From Diadophis punctatus similis (lineage: Eukaryota; Chordata; Lepidosauria; Squamata; Dipsadidae), in the NCBI GenBank assembly GCA_023053685.1, contig JALIGW010000026.1, positions 2,882,742-2,946,741 of the forward strand: 64,000 nt of DNA, written 5' to 3'. How positions within the stretch are numbered: position 1 is the first letter of the stretch; every line of letters begins with the position of its first letter. The notes under the pieces are model-generated. The model was not told where the DNA came from. It saw only the letters and a program-made list of their open reading frames with translations, and did no database searches. Positions 62,085 through 64,000 of this stretch are shown one piece after another. A program made the translations under genes and the position numbers.

Positions 62085-62545
62085 AGCAGGCGTTTCATGA
62101 CCAAACTAGGGAACGTCATCAGTGCAGTCCTCCTCTTCCTCCTCCTCCTCTCTGCAAACTCTCCTCCCTTCTAGCACTGATGATGTTCCCTACTTTGGCC
62201 ATGAAACGTCTGCAAGGAAAACCCTGTTTTCCTCCTCCTCCTCCTCCACTCCACAAACTCCAATCTCTTCCATCGCCGAGGATGTTATCTAGCTGGGTAG
62301 TGAAACGTCTGCCAGCAAACAACCAAGCTCAAAGCTGCTGCACATAAACAGAGAACAAACCCCACTCCCTTCCAGTATTGATGATGTTCCCTAGTTTGGT
62401 AACGAAACGTCTGCAAGAAAATGACCAAGCTTAGAGAGCATCAAGAATTGCGCAGTCCTCCTTCTCCTCCACTCCACAAACCCCGCTGCCTTCTAGCCCT
62501 GATGATACTGCATAGTTTGGTAATGAAATGTTTGCAAAAAACAAC
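62085..62545. repeat. Family C element cluster
   Basis: One copy as GGCGTTTCATGACCAAAC (62091) and inverse copies with GAAACGTCTGC at about 62204, 62302, 62404 and a degenerate one at 62525. Confidence 0.7.
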
Positions 62546-63340
62546 AAAAGGACCTCGGAGTACTCATCTCAAACGATCTAAGTGCCAGAGCCCACTGCAA
62601 CTACATAGCAAAGAAGGCATTAAGAGTGATTAACCTAATCTTGCGCAGCTTCTTCTCTGGTAACATTGTACTCTTAACCAGAGCATACAAAACATTTGCT
62701 AGACCGATCCTTGAATACAGCTCATCAGTCTGGAACCCACACTACATATCAGACATTAACACAATTGAGAATGTCCAGCGATACTTCACAAGAAGAGTAT
62801 TACATTCCTCTGTTCACAACAGAATTCCTTATGAAACCAGACTTGAAATTTTGGGACTTCAAAATTTAGAACTACGCCGCCTTCCATCTGACCTAAGTGT
62901 AGCTCACAAAATTATCTGCCTCAATGTCCTACCCGTTAACGACTATTTCAGCTTCAACCGCAATAATGCACGAGCTCATAATAGATACAAACTTAATGTA
63001 AACAGCTCCAGACTTGATTGCAAAAAATTCGACTTCAGCAACAGAGTTGTCAACGCCTGGAACACTTTATCTGACTCAGTAGTTTCTTCCCCAAACCCCA
63101 AAAACTTCAACCTCTTATTATCTACCATCGACCTCACCCCATTCCTAAGAGGTCGGTAAGGGGCGTGCATAAGCGCACAATCGTGCCTACCGTTCCTGTC
63201 CTAATGTACCCATATATTCATACCTCTTTTACTCTTATTCTTGCTTGTAATATTACATATATATTCAATCATGTTTTACTGTTTGTACTTTGCTTATAAT
63301 CATTTATGCTTGACAAATAAACAAATACAAATACAACACC
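62546..63340 (+). mobile_element. Rex1/CR1-group LINE, 3' end
   Basis: The ORF at 62626-63159 (177 aa) has RAYKTFARPILEYSSSVWNP and FSNRVVNAWNTLSDSVV, the C terminus of a non-LTR retroelement ORF2. This is a different family from the CR1/L3 copies. The tail is AAATAAACAAATAC. Inserted in a family C element. Confidence 0.8.
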
Positions 63341-64000
63341 CAACCAAGCTCATAGAGCACCAAGGAACCCCACAGTTCAATCCTGAGCTACAAATCATTC
63401 GTTAAGTTTGATTTCTCCATTCAAATTGTTGGTGAACAGGATTTTTATTGCCCAGTGGCGTTCTTTCGGGAAACCCAGGATTGAAAACCTCGACTCTTCT
63501 CAAGACGACAACAGGGATCCGGTTTCTCTTTTAATCGAAAAGGCTACTTACATCAGCATTAGTGTGCTACTTCACAGAAATAGGTACAAAATAGACCTCG
63601 CCTAGACAGCTCACTCGCACACCCACACCGGTAGTGGAATTGGCTGGAGACAAGTCTCCTGACCCCCAACCCCCCAGCGGGAAGGCTAAAAATATTTAGG
63701 CAAAAATTATAAAAAGCCTGATGCCTCTTAATAGCATCTCGGTATTTTATTCATTTTATTTTAGAGTTCTTATATGCCGCCCTACTCCCCGGGGACTCTG
63801 GTACGGCCAAGGGACGGTGTGTTGTCCCAAGGAAAGCAAATCCTTGCCAATTTGTGGGGGCGCAGAAAGCTGGCTGATCAACAGAGAGAAGATCGCCTCC
63901 AGGTCGAAAGGACCCCTGAAGCCCGCTTCCTTCCTCCCAGCCAAGCAGGAGGCCACAAAATCCCACCTCCCCAGACAGGGAAAGTTAAACAAACGAGACT
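63341..64000. other. Downstream of CEL, mostly unassigned
   Basis: 63341-63400 completes the interrupted family C element. 63743-63820 is an L2-like LINE 3' end (ATATGCCGCCCTACTCCCC), like the one at 11262. No exon of a further gene recognised. Confidence 0.45.

Overview
This is a vertebrate nuclear window. It is almost certainly from a squamate, and most likely a snake. Four genes are recognisable by protein family, in the order seen on human 9q34: TSC1 (minus, 5' end only), then GFI1B, GTF3C5 and CEL (all plus). The repeat content points to a snake: CR1/L3-type LINE 3' ends that run into AATAG pentanucleotide arrays, tRNA-headed Sauria/BovB-type SINEs, a GATA (Bkm-like) array, and long GAAA, GGAA and TTTC tracts. 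The species cannot be fixed from the sequence alone.

Layout. 1-10.5 kb is the 5' end of TSC1 on the minus strand: five coding exons (codons 1-221) between 118 and 3312, a long intron, and a CpG island at about 9.66-10.48 kb that is the likely TSC1 promoter. 10.5-19.5 kb is the divergent TSC1-GFI1B spacer, with an L2-like LINE at 11.2-13.4 kb. 19.6-27.0 kb is GFI1B, six coding exons and 332 aa. 27.9-36.4 kb is a repeat-rich spacer with purine tracts and a 1.85-kb AATAG array. 36.6-45.7 kb is GTF3C5, eleven coding exons and 519 aa. 47.8-61.3 kb is CEL, eleven coding exons and 560 aa, ending without the mucin-like tail repeats of mammals. 61.4-64 kb is repeats.

All exon joins were worked out by hand from GT/AG sites, reading phase and similarity to the known mammalian proteins. 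Phases agree at every junction and no in-frame stop was met, so the three complete genes look intact. The genes are unrelated in function: an mTORC1 brake, a haematopoietic repressor, a Pol III factor subunit and a pancreatic lipase. They are neighbours by old synteny, not as an operon-like unit.

The most interesting material is in the repeats. These include a hAT-type MITE family (8-bp target duplications) whose copies carry an NRF1-like hairpin; one tRNA-like SINE head joined to two different LINE-type tails; a 67-bp unit tandemly repeated at two distant loci; and a palindromic MITE family that has been hit repeatedly by later insertions. Repeat family names are by recognition only, with no database search, and repeat edges are approximate.
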